Shown here piece by piece: positions 31,797 through 43,740 of a DNA stretch of 64,000 nt. The notes beneath the pieces were generated by a model that saw nothing but the letters and a program-made list of their open reading frames with translations, was not told the origin of the DNA and made no database searches. The DNA is from Ligustrum vulgare. Its lineage: Eukaryota > Streptophyta > Magnoliopsida > Lamiales > Oleaceae. The stretch spans positions 39,168,497 through 39,232,496 of the forward strand of contig OY743176.1 of the NCBI GenBank assembly GCA_963555705.1. The letters run 5' to 3'. Numbering within the stretch: the stretch's first letter is position 1; each line of letters begins with the position of its first letter. Position numbers and translations under genes: made by a program.

Positions 31797-33615
31797 TGTA
31801 ATACTCCGAAATTTTTTTATTCTCGTTTAATTTATTCATTTAATTTTTTTTATGACAATTTAACTTATCAAATTTTCTATGGCCAAAATTATTAATGATT
31901 GCCAAGTTTGCATTGTTGGTTGATTAAAAATTTTCCAAGATTAGTTAATTAAATTTTATGGGGATTAATATCAAGTTTTATACCTAATTCCTAGTGATAA
32001 GTATTTCATATAATCTTGGTCGAGAGTTATCTTAGGAGTGAAGTAATTTTCTTGCAATGTAAAGGCAAGCATGACATGAAGTGTATAGTTAGGTAACAAG
32101 CAAGCATGAGGTGTCAACTAGTTGCAAGCTATCTTAATAGTAAAGAAATTTTTCCTAGCATTGCAAGCATGAGGTGTTTAACTTAAGCATGAGGTGTCCA
32201 ATTAAATATATGAGGTAAATGCATGGAGTGCATGCAAGAGCTATTGGAGAAAAATCTTGCATGTGGATACACCAATAGGAAATAGTTAACCTCTTGTCCT
32301 TACTTAGTTCACAGGTCTTCTTTCCTTGGATTATTAAGGGACGTTCTTTATATGTCTTGACAACCAAAATATTACTTTCAAAGAAAAAACCAACAGCAAG
32401 AGTTAGTGGAAGAGAGTAAAGAGAAAAGATATAGTAAGAATAGAAGAAGAAGAGCAAAGGCTAGCACTTTCAAGTATACTATTCCACCAAAATTTCTCCA
32501 AGCTTTAAGGTAAGATACTTTCTATGCTCAAGTGGTAGGATTTCATGGTAATATTTATGCTTAAGCTATGCGTGAAAAACCATAATATGAAAGATGTGGA
32601 CAAGTCCACAAAGTTAGATATCTATTTATGCCTTAGGACAAGTCCAAAGGGCACCGGCAAGCCGGAATGTGCAGGTATGTGTTTGAATGCTTTCTTTTGT
32701 GTAATATTAACATGTTAAATCCGAGCATGATATCTTACTGAGTATTCTTTAAACTCATAGTATTTTGTACTAAATTTTCAGATTCATGATCGTTGAGTCG
32801 GAGGAAGTCAGTCGCCTACTCGATGATGGACTGAGGACAAATTTATTTTGCATTAGTTTCCTTTTCGTATGTTTTGTTCAAAAAACTATTTTCCATATGT
32901 TTTTCTTGTGGTATTAACTATAAACATGTATAAGACATGATGTAATATGGTAATGAAAGTAAATTTTGTGATCATATCTTTCATGTTATGCTAAGAGAAA
33001 TTTTTATAGACCTTTTCCTGCAATGATAAAAGAGGCAGAAACTGGACAGGTTTTTAGGGTCAATTCAAAATACTATTACTAATTCTATAGACGCCTATTT
33101 GAGACTCCAAAAATACTTCTGCGTTTCTATTTGAGTTTTCTTTATATGAGCTCAAGAATCACTCCATTTGGATTTGTGTGGCCTGAGATATAAATTTTTA
33201 AGCGTCGAAAGGTCAATCTGAAGTTTCTGTGCAGGATCTCACTGTTTTAATAAAACGTCTATATCACATGATCTTATTAATTTTCCATATTTTAATATAG
33301 GAAACTAATTGAAAATATCTTTCCAACGCCACATATTTTATAGAAAACGGAGTTGGGATGAATTTTATAAAAAAGTTTGAACTGGCTGCCCCAACTAGCC
33401 GTGACTGCACCGAGTTCGTTTACGTAAAGAAAAATTTCAGGTTAGCATGTACTTCTGCTGGCCATTAAATTTTATAGAGATATTTTACTACAAGTTGAAA
33501 ATAAGTTTCCAGTATATATTTCATTTTATTTAATAGTTTTTTTTTTCCATGTAACAAAAGCAAAAGTTATTATGTTTAATACGTGACACTCGAAGCTAAG
33601 GTTCGGGTCGTCACA
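31797..33615 (+). repeat. Tekay-like 3' LTR, full length
   Basis: 1819 bp, TGTAATACTCC to GGTCGTCACA, followed by TSD TATTT. It retains the block missing from the 5' LTR. Confidence 0.92.
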
Positions 33616-34561
33616 TATTTTCCTTAAACAAATAGCCATCATGCCTATAAAATTTATCAAATGCTCCCTTTTCGCATGAGACATAAATAGTGGAGAAATC
33701 ATGATCGTTAGCATACAAGTCTCGAACATATTCAAATCCCAACAGTTTAGCATTCAATGAATTAAGGAGCACATACCTTCTTCACAACGCATCTACAACT
33801 ATATTTTCCTTACCGTGTTTGTATTGAATGACATAAGAAAAATTCTCCACAAACTCTATCCATCGGGCATGTCTTTTGTTCAACTTACCTTGCCCCTTGA
33901 GGTGCTTTAATGACTCGTGATCCGTGCGGATGAAAAATTCTTTTGGCCAGAGGTAATGCTGTCAAGTCTCCAATGCCCTGACAAGAGCATAAAGCTCCTT
34001 ATCATACGTTGGATAGTTCAACGCTGCCCCGCTCAGCTTTTCACTGAAATAAGATATCAGCCTCTTTTTCTGCATAAGAACAACTCCAATCCCTATTCCT
34101 GATGCATCACATTCAATCTCAAAAGTCTGGTTAAAATTAGGTAATGCTAAGACTGGTGTAGAACATAGCCTATCTTTAAGCAATTTGAAGGCATTTTGCC
34201 TGTGCATCCCCCCAATGGAAACTCACACTCTTTTTAATTACCTCAGTGAGTGGTGTGGCGATTGTACTGAAATCTTTCGCAAACCGCCTATAAAAACTTG
34301 CTAACCCATGAAAACTCCTTACCTCAGTTACACTCTTTGGTGTTGGCCATTCCCTAATAGCTCGGATTTTCCCCTCATCAATCACAATACCATCCTTACT
34401 AATAACATAACCAAGGAATATGACCTTATCGATGCAAAAAGTACACTTTTTAAAGTTAGCATACAATTTTTCAGAGCGTAAAACCTCAAGTACAAACCTC
34501 AAATGTCCAACATGCTCATCTATATTCTTACTATAAATTAAAATGTCATCAAAATACACGA
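33616..34561 (-). pseudogene. CRM-A RNase H and reverse transcriptase C-terminal part
   Basis: On the minus strand: reverse transcriptase thumb and connection ([50 protein letters not shown]), then a frame shift near 34190, then RNase H ([38 protein letters not shown]). The active-site FDD is intact. RNase H catalytic Asp and Glu residues are visible. It is cut on the left by the Tekay-like TSD and on the right by the solo LTR at 34562. Several stops follow toward 33616. Confidence 0.82.
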
Positions 34562-36215
34562 TGATAAGTACATTTTGCGTACTTACATTGGCTTTAAATT
34601 TAGACAATTACGAGTGTTTTAGGATATAATATTGCTAATTATGTATTGATTTTATTTGTTTTAGGAAAAAATCAAATTTGAATGCGTTTGAAGGAAAAAC
34701 GAAGAAAAGAGATATAAACCGTACAAAAAATGGTAAAGTGAGATTAAAGTGCAAACTTCCAAAAATTGAAGAACTCGAATTGGTATAAATGAAGACATGG
34801 GCTACACAATTAAATACTTAAGGATCAACTTGAATTGTTTGAAAAAAATTGAGATCTTAAAGTACATTTTTTTAATGATAATTGGGCCCTAAATATGATT
34901 TGAAATTGGACTCCTTGGGCTACAAGAAGACAGAAGACTCGGCTGAATATAAGTAGGGCAGAATACATACACAGAGGGAGATAGAGAGAGCCGAGTGGGG
35001 GAAAACAGGGAGACACGGCTGATGCATTGGAGAGAAAGGAAGTGCTCGGATGGTTTAGAGAAAAAAAGGTTTGCTGGTGAGTTTAAGTGGAGAGCAGCCA
35101 GGTTTAGGAGTTCTTGGTAGAGGGAGGCAGCCGTGAGTTAAAAAAAAGGGAGTGGTCGGCTGTGTGTGTGGAGACATTGGTGGAGTCATTTAAAAAGGAG
35201 AATTAAAAACTTCTTTGGGAATTATTCTTGAAGCAGTCGACGGTGGGAGCAAAAAAATTAGAAGCATTGGCAGAATATTTCATCAATTGTGTGTATTGCT
35301 GGTGGAATTAATTAGAAAGAGACCTAAAAGTGGGCTGAACTTTGGAGATAAAGACTTGGCTGTCAAACAAAGTGGGAGTGCAGCTTGGTATTATTGGGGA
35401 CTTCGATTGGGAATTAAACAGAGTCAGATTTCAAATATTTTTTGCACATTTAACCGGGTGATGTTTATCAATTCTTTTATTGATTGTTCACCAATTATGT
35501 TTATAGGCTAAATTTCCTTATGTATTGGATGAAGATGAAACTTGCTATTAATTTATTTCACTTCGATAACTAGTAGCTTAATAATTTTTGTGTTGTCTTG
35601 ATTGATCTTGCATGCTTTATTGTTATTATTATTTGATTGAGTGGCCATCAATTAAATATGTCGTTACTTGTTGTAGTCTTGGAAAAGTCACAATAAGTTG
35701 GAACATTGCATGATCAACACATGAACACTAGATGTTAGGAATAACACTATGACATGTGCAATCTAATTGATAATTGTGTGATTTAATGCGTTCTAAACAT
35801 TCGTATTCGGACTAAGAATAGATTCGTTTCATGTTTAGGATAGATTTAATTTGTCTTGGAAAAGAAAATTAATTGCATGTGAATTATCGATTGTCAAGCA
35901 AAGCATGAATGATCTAAACTACAAAATTGTTGAATTGAGATAGATGATAACAAGTGGATTCTGATTCCAATACATGCTCTCCATTCATATTTTACTCCCA
36001 AAACATTTGTTTTTATTTAAGTTTTATTTCTTGCCATTTTTTAGAATAGATAGACAAACAAAAACATCCTTTTATTTTAATTGTTTTCATTAATTGAGTC
36101 AACGATAAACTAGTAATTAGGACTAAACATTATTCCTCGTGGGAACGATACTCTCAACTCATCACAATTATTACTTGTCAACGATCCCGTACACTTTCGG
36201 GATTCGAACCGAACA
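34562..36215 (+). mobile_element. Solo LTR, 1654 bp, Athila/Tat-like
   Basis: Starts TGATAAGTACATTTTGCG, ends GAACCGAACA, flanked by exact TSD CACGA (34557-34561 and 36216-36220). Removing it restores the reverse-transcriptase frame of CRM-A. No coding region is supported; short frames inside are chance. The end motif (CGTGGGAACGATACTC, then CCCGTACACTTTCGGG) is of the kind seen near the 3' ends of Athila/Tat-type LTRs, which sets the plus orientation. Family is tentative. Confidence 0.85.
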
Positions 36216-36640
36216 CACGACCACAAATTTACCAATGAAAGCTCGTAAAACATGGTTCATCAACCTCATGAAAGTACTAGGTGCATTGGTGAGACCAAAC
36301 GGTATAACTAACCATTCATAAAGCCCGTATTTGGTCTTGAATCCAGTTTTCCATTCGTCCCCCTCTTTCATGCGTATTTGGTGATATCCACTCTTAAGGT
36401 CAATTTTACTATAGACACATGAACCATATAATTCATCAAGCATGTCATCTAACCTAGGTATAGGATGGCGATACTTTACCGTGATATTATTGATAGCCCT
36501 ACAATCCACGCACATCCTCTAGGTCCCATCCTTCTTGGGCACCAATAAGACCGGCACAACACATGGGCTCATGCTTTCTCGGACATAGCCCTTGCTCAAC
36601 AGCTCGTCAACTTGTCACTGAAGCTCCTTTGTTTCCTCCG
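36216..36640 (-). pseudogene. CRM-A reverse transcriptase N-terminal part
   Basis: Reads [20 protein letters not shown], a stop in the following TWRMCV-type string, then [53 protein letters not shown] and ends at AFIGKFVVV by the solo LTR insertion. It continues in sense at 34561. The linker to protease has lost several codons and shifted frame near 36715. Confidence 0.82.
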
Positions 36641-38266
36641 GATTACTTCTATATGTAGGCCTATTTGGAATGACAGCTCCTGGTGCACAATCAATCTGGT
36701 GCTCGATGCCCTAAATGGGTGGCAACCCACTGGGTATGTTAAAAGAGAAATAGCTAAACGGGGGAGGGAAGAGTTAGTGTCATCGAGTGCAAGGAAGGAG
36801 TCCTTGTACATTAGTAAGACCATTGGTTGGTGGTCAAGGACAGCTCTTTTGATCTCACTCTTTTTGGCAAGAAAGCTCACTTTGGTTTTCTCTCCTCTTT
36901 CTTTTCTGGAACTCGTCACTCCCTCTCCTTTTTCTGAGGCGGAACGCCCAACTCTCTGTTTTTCTCTCAGCTCACCTTTTTCTGGGATCATGGTCCCAAC
37001 TCTCTTTGCCTTCTCTTCCTCACTCTTTAATTTCAACTGATCTTCATAAACTTGTTGTGGAGTTAACGGCATGAGTCTAATACTTTTCCCATCCTTTGTA
37101 AAACTGTACCTATTCTTGTACCCGTCATTTACCACCCTCCTGTCATATTGCCATGGCCGACCCAACAGGATGTGTCCAGCATGCATTGGAACCACATCAC
37201 AAATTAACTCATCCTCATACTTCCCGATAGAGAGGTTGATTAACACCTGCTTATTCACTTTGATCTCACTAGACTCATTCAGCCATTGTAACTTGTAAGG
37301 TCTAGGGTGTTTGATTATAGGTAAACACAATTTCTCAACAAGAGTGGTACTAACCACATTGGTACAACTCCCCCCATCAATTATCAAACTACACACTTTA
37401 TTGTTGACAAAGCATCTAGTATGAAATATGTTTTCCCTTTGCTCACCCGACTCCTCCACCTTAATTTGGGTACTAAGAGCACGCCTAGTAATAAGGGATT
37501 GAGCTACTGCATAATCTCCATCGCCACAATCAATAGCTTCTTCTAAGGCAGGCATATCCTTAAACTCATCATCATCCTCCGACACCACCACCCCATTTCG
37601 CACAAGCATTATCTTTTTGTTCGGGCATTGTGATGCAATGTGCCCGATTCCCATACACCTAAAACACTTGATGTCCCTACTTCTAGGAGGTTGAGAGTCA
37701 GAAGTGGGTTCACCTTTATTGGCAGATTCTTCTCGAGTCTTTGGTGGTTCTGGCTTCCCCTTTGGAGTAGCACCTTCATTTTTGTTATTTCCACTCCACG
37801 TAGGTTTCCAAGGAGTGGAACCCGAAGAGTATTTTGCTGTCCCTTTCCTTTTCAGCTGCCTTTCCACCTTCATCACCATGTTTCCCAGGCTTCTATCCAT
37901 CCCATCACCATCCCTATATTCATGCCTATTGCCCCTTCCACACCGACCACCACGACCTCTTCTCCTACCCAAGCTAGCCATTGATACACTTTCACTATCA
38001 TCATCAACACTATCTCCTATCTCAACATCATCATCATCCCAAACTCCATTCCTAGGATTATTGTCATACCTTTTCGGCCTCCGGATATTAGGAGCCGTGT
38101 GTGGCTGCTCTCTACGTAGTTGGGCAATTGCTGCACTATGCGTGTCCAAGGAGTTTTTAATCTCCCCCAACTTCGCATCCCACCTCTCGAATCGTTTTTC
38201 CAGCATTGCAAGAAAGTGGAATTGTTGGTTATCCTCCCCTGTAGATGATGCTTCCTTTTGTGACAT
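36596..38266 (-). pseudogene. CRM-A gag-protease, capsid deleted in frame
   Basis: One open frame of 556 codons from the ATG at 38266 (MSQKEASSTGEDNQQFHFL). An Asp/Arg-rich region is followed at SLGN by VMKVERQLKRKGT. Compared with the gag at 19545-20141 about 150 residues of capsid are missing with no frame change. Then come a zinc knuckle CFRCMGIGHIASQC, an acidic linker, protease (SLIIDGGSCTNVVSTTLVEKL, DGGS in place of D[ST]G) with HILLGRPWQYDR, and a Lys/Glu linker with repeats (RVG..IPEKGELREK). The pre-RT segment MVLLMYKDSFLALDD closes the true reading, and the last 50 residues are frame-shifted. Without capsid it cannot assemble particles alone. Confidence 0.85.
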
Positions 38267-38873
38267 GGTTAGTGATCAAAAGGAAAAGAAATAATTTGCA
38301 ATAAAATATATCCTCACGTGTTTACCACTCGTGTATCACTCTATTTGGAATTTTTTTCCCTCTATTGATCTCACCACTCTGCCTTTTTCCTCTCTATCCC
38401 TTTTCTCAAGTTCTCAAAGAACCCACCAAACTAGTCACGGACTTGGTCCTTGTGGAATTAACCCAAGGTGCAAGGAAATTTGATGGAATATTGGACACAA
38501 GAAAGTTGATGCAAAAAGGAATGAAAGATTTTGAAAGTAGTTATGGATGACGGGAACTACCAAGAATGTGGAAAATTTTAAAAAGGTATCAAGAAAGGTC
38601 CTCTTGAATGTGGAATTGTGTTCTTGATCTCGCTCTTCAATAATAATCACTTTTTTTCTGAATTTCGTACTCTTTTTTTATTTAATCAAGAACAATCAAT
38701 AATAACAAGAATTGAAACTACGACCAATCTTGAAATAGTGAAGAATTTCAAGAAACCCAAGAATCTAATATCGATTCAACTATGACTCAAGAACGATGGA
38801 ATTTAATGAAGAAGATGAAACAAAACAAGAATTATGTAAAAAACTGGATTTAGAGCCAAGCTCTGATACCAAA
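38267..38873 (-). other. CRM-A leader with primer binding site
   Basis: Non-coding leader of about 600 bp between gag and the 5' LTR. The primer site reads TGGTATCAGAGC on the minus strand (38860-38871), two bases from the LTR. The leader matches 20462-20925. Confidence 0.8.
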
Positions 38874-39690
38874 TGATGTGATTCTTGTTGGGGAATCACG
38901 GGATCTCGCGGAAATTATATATATGCTTGGAAAGTTCCAAATCCAGAACCAAGGATGTTTCAAATCCAAGACCCGTTAAGATGCGGAATGAAGAACCATA
39001 AAGGGGTGAACGCCACAAAGGTCGTCAAATCATTTGATAAGTTCAAGGGGTTCAATCAAGAACGAAGAAGAATAGGAATAAACTCACCTAATTCAAGCAA
39101 TCTCATTAATCATAAAAGTTGTGTTTTTACAATGACAAAGAAAACCTAATATAGTGCAAAAACGCGTCAAAACAACCCTAGCAGCAAGAAATCAGTAAAT
39201 TTACGGCCGTAACATACATTCTTACGGTCGTAATTGACCCTCGAGTCCAAAAATGATTTAACTCTTACGGCCGTGACATGTGTTCTTACAGCCGTAAGTT
39301 ACATACTGAATAAAATTACACAACTCGCTTATGGCCGTGAAAATGATAGTTACGGCCGTAAGTCACTTTCTGCCCAATTTGTGCGATATCAATTTTACGG
39401 CCGTAACTCCAGAACTTACGGCCGTCTCTAGAACTTACGGCCGTAAAAGGCCTTCTGCATTCTTTTCTCCTTGTTCTTTGACCCAAATGCATTGTAATGG
39501 TTTTGGCTCATCTTCCATCTTATCATGCATTGAAAATGGAGTCTTTAACCTTGCACTTGAATATTCATCCACCCAAGCTTGCATAAACTCCTGCATTGCT
39601 TGCTTGATCTTCTTAGCTCTCAGCCTCGTTATTGGTCCCACCGGTATATGCAACGGATCCTTACTCGTTGGGCCACTCAGGTACTCATGA
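38874..39690 (-). repeat. CRM-A 5' LTR
   Basis: 817 bp starting TGATGTGATTC on the plus strand. It lacks about 50 bp relative to the 3' LTR after AAATCCAG. Palindrome pairs lie at 39196-39445. On the minus strand it encodes the polyprotein tail [18 protein letters not shown] through ..GLLRP and stops in the first palindrome. Its outer CATCA and the TSD are lost by deletion between ACTCAT repeats. Confidence 0.85.
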
Positions 39691-41678
39691 AGATCCTCGA
39701 AAATTAGGTGATCTTGACGCAGTACTTGCAGGTGGACGTGTCCCATCAGGTTTGGATGGATCAATCATATCACAACCAAAATATGGCTTGGGATATAATC
39801 CAAATCAACCGAAACAGATTAAAGTTAAGAAGGTCTCCTCAAACCCAATCATGATTCAAATATGTGTTATTCCTGAAGAAAAACCTGAAGAGTCGAGACC
39901 TTCTGTATTTGACCGAATTCAAGGTGAAAACGTCAAAGTTTCGGTATTCGAAAGGCTAAGGGGAGAATCTTCAACAGCCACTGAATCAAAAGACAAAGTC
40001 TCAGTCTTCCAGAGGTTAAGCAGCAATGACCCCATATCTGCTTAAGTTGATGAAAAAGCTTGAACTTCTATAGAATCGTCTCAAAAGCAATCTGCCTTCT
40101 CTCGACTTGGAGTTAAGAATTCAGATATGAGTTTAAAGACTCAATGTTCCAGGAGAAGGCACAAAACTAGAAAGACTTCCAAGCTTCAAAAGAATGACAG
40201 AAATGAAGAAAAAGTATCAATAAACCACATTGATTTTGAAGAAGTTGGTAACCCAGAATCTGAAGTCGAAGACTAAAACACATCAGATGAACCTGAACAA
40301 GCTCCGCCAACATTTGAAGAAGGGGGGCAAGCTACTGTGGATGATTTGAAACAGTTGAACTTGGGAATAGAAGAGGAGCCAAGGCCAATCTATGTCAGTG
40401 CCCTTCTGAGTCCAAAAGAAGAATCTGAGTATTTCAACATGCTACAAGAATACAAGGATGTGTTTGCATGGTCCTACAAAGAAATTGCCAGGGCTGGATC
40501 CTAAAGTTTTTGTGCATCATCTTGCAGTAAAGCATGGAGTTCGTCCTATCAAGCAACCTCAGAGAAGATTTTGGCCAGAATTGATTCCCCAAATTGAAGT
40601 AGAAATCAACAAACTTAGTGAAGCTGGGTTCATACGTGAACTCAAGTATCCGACTTCGATTGCTAACATTGTTCCCGTCAGAAAGAAGAATGGACAGTTA
40701 CGAGTTTGTGTTGACATTCGAGACCTAAATCAAGCTTGTCCTAAAGATGATTTCCCACTTCCAATAACAAAGTTAATGGTGGATGCAACAACTAGATACG
40801 AGGTTCTTTCTTTCATGGATGGATCTTCTGGGTACAATCAAATCCGAATGAATCCTAAAGATGAAGAGCTTACAGCATTCCACACACCTAAGCGGATATA
40901 CTGTTATAAGGTCATGCCTTTTGGATTGAAAAATGCCGGGGCAACTTATCAATGGGCAATGCAAAAGGTTTTTGATGACATGATGCATGAGAAAGTTGAA
41001 TGTTATGTGGATGACCTTGTTGTCAAGATAAAAAGACGAGATGATCGTCTACAAGACATACAAGATGTTTTCAAGAGACTCAGGGGCTATCAGTTGAAAA
41101 TGAATCCATTAAAGTGTACATTTGGGGTCACTTCTGGAAAGTTTCTTGGCTTCATAGCCCGATTTCGCGGCATTGAGAAAGACCAATAAAAAATTGATGT
41201 CATAATTAACATGCGTGAGCTCAGCAATTTAGATGAACTAAAAATTCTTCAAGGAAGGTTGGCATATATTCGAAGATTTATTTCTAATCTTGCTGGACGT
41301 TGTTACCCATTAAAAAAGTTGGTAAAGAAAGATGTACCATTTGAATGGAATGATGCATGTCGTGATGCTTTTCAAAGTATTAAGAAATATCTATCTCACC
41401 CACCGGTGCATACAGCTCCAAGAATATTCTCTAGGTGCTCTTCTTGTCCAAAACAATGATGAAGGAAAGGAGAATGCGCTCTATTACCTGAGTTGGACAT
41501 TAGTAGGTGCTGAACTGAAGTACTAACCAATTGAGAAGATGTGTATGCCATTGATATTTGCAGCTAAGAAACTGAGGTATTATATGTTAGCACACACAAT
41601 CAATCTAGTCTCAAAGGTGGATCCATTAAAGTACATTATGTCAAGGCCTATTCTTTCTGGGAGGATAGGGAAATGGGC
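39686..41678 (+). pseudogene. Tat-lineage reverse transcriptase and RNase H
   Basis: Starts MKILENP and passes a frame shift into DAVLAGGRVPSGLDGSIIS. The linker has three VSVFxRL repeats (SVFDRIQ, SVFERLRG, SVFQRLS). Reverse transcriptase at about 40458-41189 has VFVHHLAVKHGVRPIKQ, LRVCVDIRDLNQACPKD, MPFGLKNAGATYQWAM and the active site YVDD. RNase H follows from about 41200 with frame shifts (YYLSWTLVGAELKY, CMPLIFAAKKLRYYML) and ends at MSRPILSGRIGKWA, where the N2 cluster is inserted. Stops are scattered. This is the pol of the same Tat copy whose protease lies at 10692. Confidence 0.82.
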
Positions 41679-42640
41679 TGATGAGAACCCGGGAGGGGGT
41701 CCTCGTCGTAGCTTGCGGAATAACGCTTGGAAAGTTACGAATTCAGGTTGGAACGGACGATAACAATCCAACCCCGACCTCACGACACAAGAACCATGTG
41801 TATATTAAACCCGAGACCCGTTACGATGCGGAGATAAGAACCACCAAGGGGGAACGCCACAAGGAATGTCCAGATCCTTGATAAGTTCAATTCTTTTGAA
41901 CGCCACAAGATTTGAATCTTGATAAGTTCGTTGTTTAAAGTAAAAATCCTCACCTTTAGAGAGAGTAAAAACACTCAATAATTTTATTCATCAAAAGTCT
42001 ACTTTTTACATTCAATGGAAAAGCATATAAATAGGCAAAATAAACCCTAGTCGCTAACTGACTCTGAATAGAATTCTAATTAAGCTAAACTAGCTAAAAT
42101 AACTAAAATAACCAAAATAACCAAAATTGGAAAAAGAATTAAAAACCAATAAATGAAATACAAATCAACTGAAATACTAAAAATCCCGAAAATCTGATTC
42201 GCGCCGCTTACGGCCATAAAAGTCGGACTTACAGCCATAAGTCCTTTGCTGATCAAAATGTCTCAATATTAGTTACAGCCGTGAAGATTGATGTTACGGC
42301 CGTGAAATTCCATGGATTAGTTACGGCCGTGAGAACCCAAGTTACGGCCGTAAACGCTGTTCTGTCCAAATTGTGCGCGGATAATCTTACGGCCGTAATT
42401 ATGAAAGTTACGGCCGTAAAAGCCCTTCTGCCTTGATTTCTGATCCAAAGAAGTGAATTGAATCGTGACTCGAGCCCAACATGAAACTTGTTCATTTTCC
42501 CATGTAGAATATTGTTGAATTTCCCGTATCTTGATTTCTCATTTTTGACGCCTTTTACGGATCACATCATCCCCTCTTCCTTTAAGATGATTCATCCCAA
42601 ATCATAACATTGTTCTTCGCTTCTTTTCCTGATCACATCC
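41679..42640 (-). mobile_element. N2 3' LTR
   Basis: Starts TGATGAGAACCC next to TGGGC of the Tat RNase H and ends TGATCACATCC before a polypurine tract. 962 bp. Palindrome pairs at 42205-42420 show spacings of 21 bp. The LTR boundary lies at a different place from N1: here it begins GGATGTGATCAGG in sense, one cassette further upstream, and a second polypurine-like cassette is internal (42570-42600). Confidence 0.8.
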
Positions 42641-43300
42641 TTCCCTCCTTCTTCAGGATGATTCGTCCCGAATCATAGCTTGGTTCATGGTGTTTCAGTG
42701 CACCGCTTGGATCAAAAGGAAAATTCTTGCCTCCGTTACATAGGATCAACCAATAGTCTAATACTTGGATTGGATGGACGAGTCGAAATATGAACTTCCT
42801 TGGAAAAACGTGGTGTGACTCAAACCTCAAAGTATATTCAACCTGCAAGAAAGAATTAAGCAAAATAGGGTGGGAAATGTTAGTTTCACAAAGTACAAGA
42901 TATGGATCCTTGTACTCATGGTATATCATCTCCAAATCCTCTTCCCTAACAACGAGGTCCTTCTCTTCACCTCCTTCCTTTGTTGCAACTTCTTGCTCAA
43001 TCTCTTCTATTTCTTTTCTCTCAAGCTCATCCACCTCTTCTAACTCTACATTTTCAAGCTCAACTACCTCTTCTAAATTTTTAGTTTCAACTTCTTCTAC
43101 ATTTTTAGTGTCAACTATACCTTCATCCTCAGTCAGCTCCTCCACAATTTTATTTTCTTGTTCATTCACCTCTTTACTACCCAATTCTTCATCTTCTACT
43201 TCAAATTTTGGAATTTGATCAACCGTTTCTAGTTTCAGCTTTCCCTCCTTCTTCTCAACATCCCTATCTCCTCCTGGAATCTCACTACAACTTTCCTCTC
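42641..43300 (-). pseudogene. N2 Glu-rich ORF
   Basis: Open on the minus strand from about 43300 without a clear ATG. It reads DVEKKEGKLKLETVDQIP, then GSKEVNEQENKIVEELTED and dense Glu/Val heptad-like text. The conserved tail is MIYHEYKDPYLV.CETNISHP, followed by NGGKNFPFDPSGALKHHEP up to the polypurine tract. N1 has a stop in the tail; here the frame stays open through it, so the conserved block after the N1 stop was probably coding. Confidence 0.7.
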
Positions 43301-43354
43301 ACTCTCTTTTTTTTACCTTCCTCGAATCGTCTAGTGCTTCCTCGAGTGTCAATC

Positions 43355-43740
43355 CATACAGTGTGAATGTTTTCCCTCTCGTAAGAATCCTGTATATGTG
43401 CATACTCTTATAATATATTGCTTCCCTCATACAACTCCATGATTTTCCCAACAAAATATGACAAGACTTTAAAGGCACTACATCACAAAATACGTCATCA
43501 ATATATTTTCCACAGGGTGATAGTCACTAGGACTTGCTTGGTTACATGGAACTCTCCAAATTCCCTCATGCATGTTACACAATAAGGTCTACTATGCGGT
43601 ATTAGTGGTAATCCTAATTTTTCAACCATGGTGATATTACCAAAATTAGTGAAGCACTCTCTATCAATTGTCAAACTGCACACCTTCTGACCCACATAAC
43701 ATCTAGTTTGGAACAACGAACCCGGATCATAATCCATCCC
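43355..43740 (-). pseudogene. N2 protease remnant
   Basis: Reads MDYDPGSLFQTRCYVGQK, SLTIDRECFTNFGNITMVE and PHSRPYCVTCMRE, then a frame change to DDVFCDVVPLKSCHILLGKS. This matches the CRM-A protease order (HTRCFVNNKVCSLIIDGGS, HILLGRPWQ), with the catalytic D[S/T]G-type triplet degraded to DRE. It sits just upstream of the Glu-rich ORF, so the family descends from a gag-pol element that lost everything after the pre-RT linker. Confidence 0.72.

Larger units (their letters stand above)
24602..33615 (+). mobile_element. Tekay/Del-like chromovirus, nearly intact structure
   Basis: 9014 bp. LTRs at 24602-26088 and 31797-33615 start TGTAATACTCC and end GGTCGTCACA. The TSD TATTT is exact (24597-24601 and 33616-33620). 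A primer site is at 26092 and a polypurine tract at 31781. Domain order is gag, protease, reverse transcriptase, RNase H, integrase, chromodomain. The 5' LTR lacks about 330 bp present in the 3' LTR; otherwise the LTRs differ at only a small percentage of positions, so it is among the younger insertions here. Stops and a frame shift make it non-coding today. Confidence 0.93.
17535..39690 (-). mobile_element. CRM-A: CRM-like Ty3/gypsy element, heavily nested
   Basis: Minus-strand element. The 3' LTR is at 17535-23477 and the 5' LTR at 38874-39690. A primer site is at 38860-38871 and a polypurine tract at 23478-23491. Its own coding pieces, from 5' to 3', are gag-protease (38266-36596), reverse transcriptase (36640-36216 and 34561 onward), RNase H (34207-33616) and integrase (24601-23478). 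Inserted within it are the chimeric gag element, the Tekay-like element and a solo LTR. The left flank is AGAAC. The right TSD copy was removed by an 11-bp deletion between two ACTCAT repeats. Sequence style ([42 protein letters not shown] tail) fits the CRM lineage. It is defective. Confidence 0.85.

Noticed and set aside
24602..33615. Undescribed virus-like element
   Set aside because: Domain order with a C-terminal chromodomain, tRNA-iMet primer site and LTR ends is that of known plant Tekay/Del chromoviruses; no envelope-like ORF is present.
35215..35511. 98-codon frame as a host gene
   Set aside because: It is inside the solo LTR 34562-36215, has no domain, and nothing in its surroundings suggests a gene.
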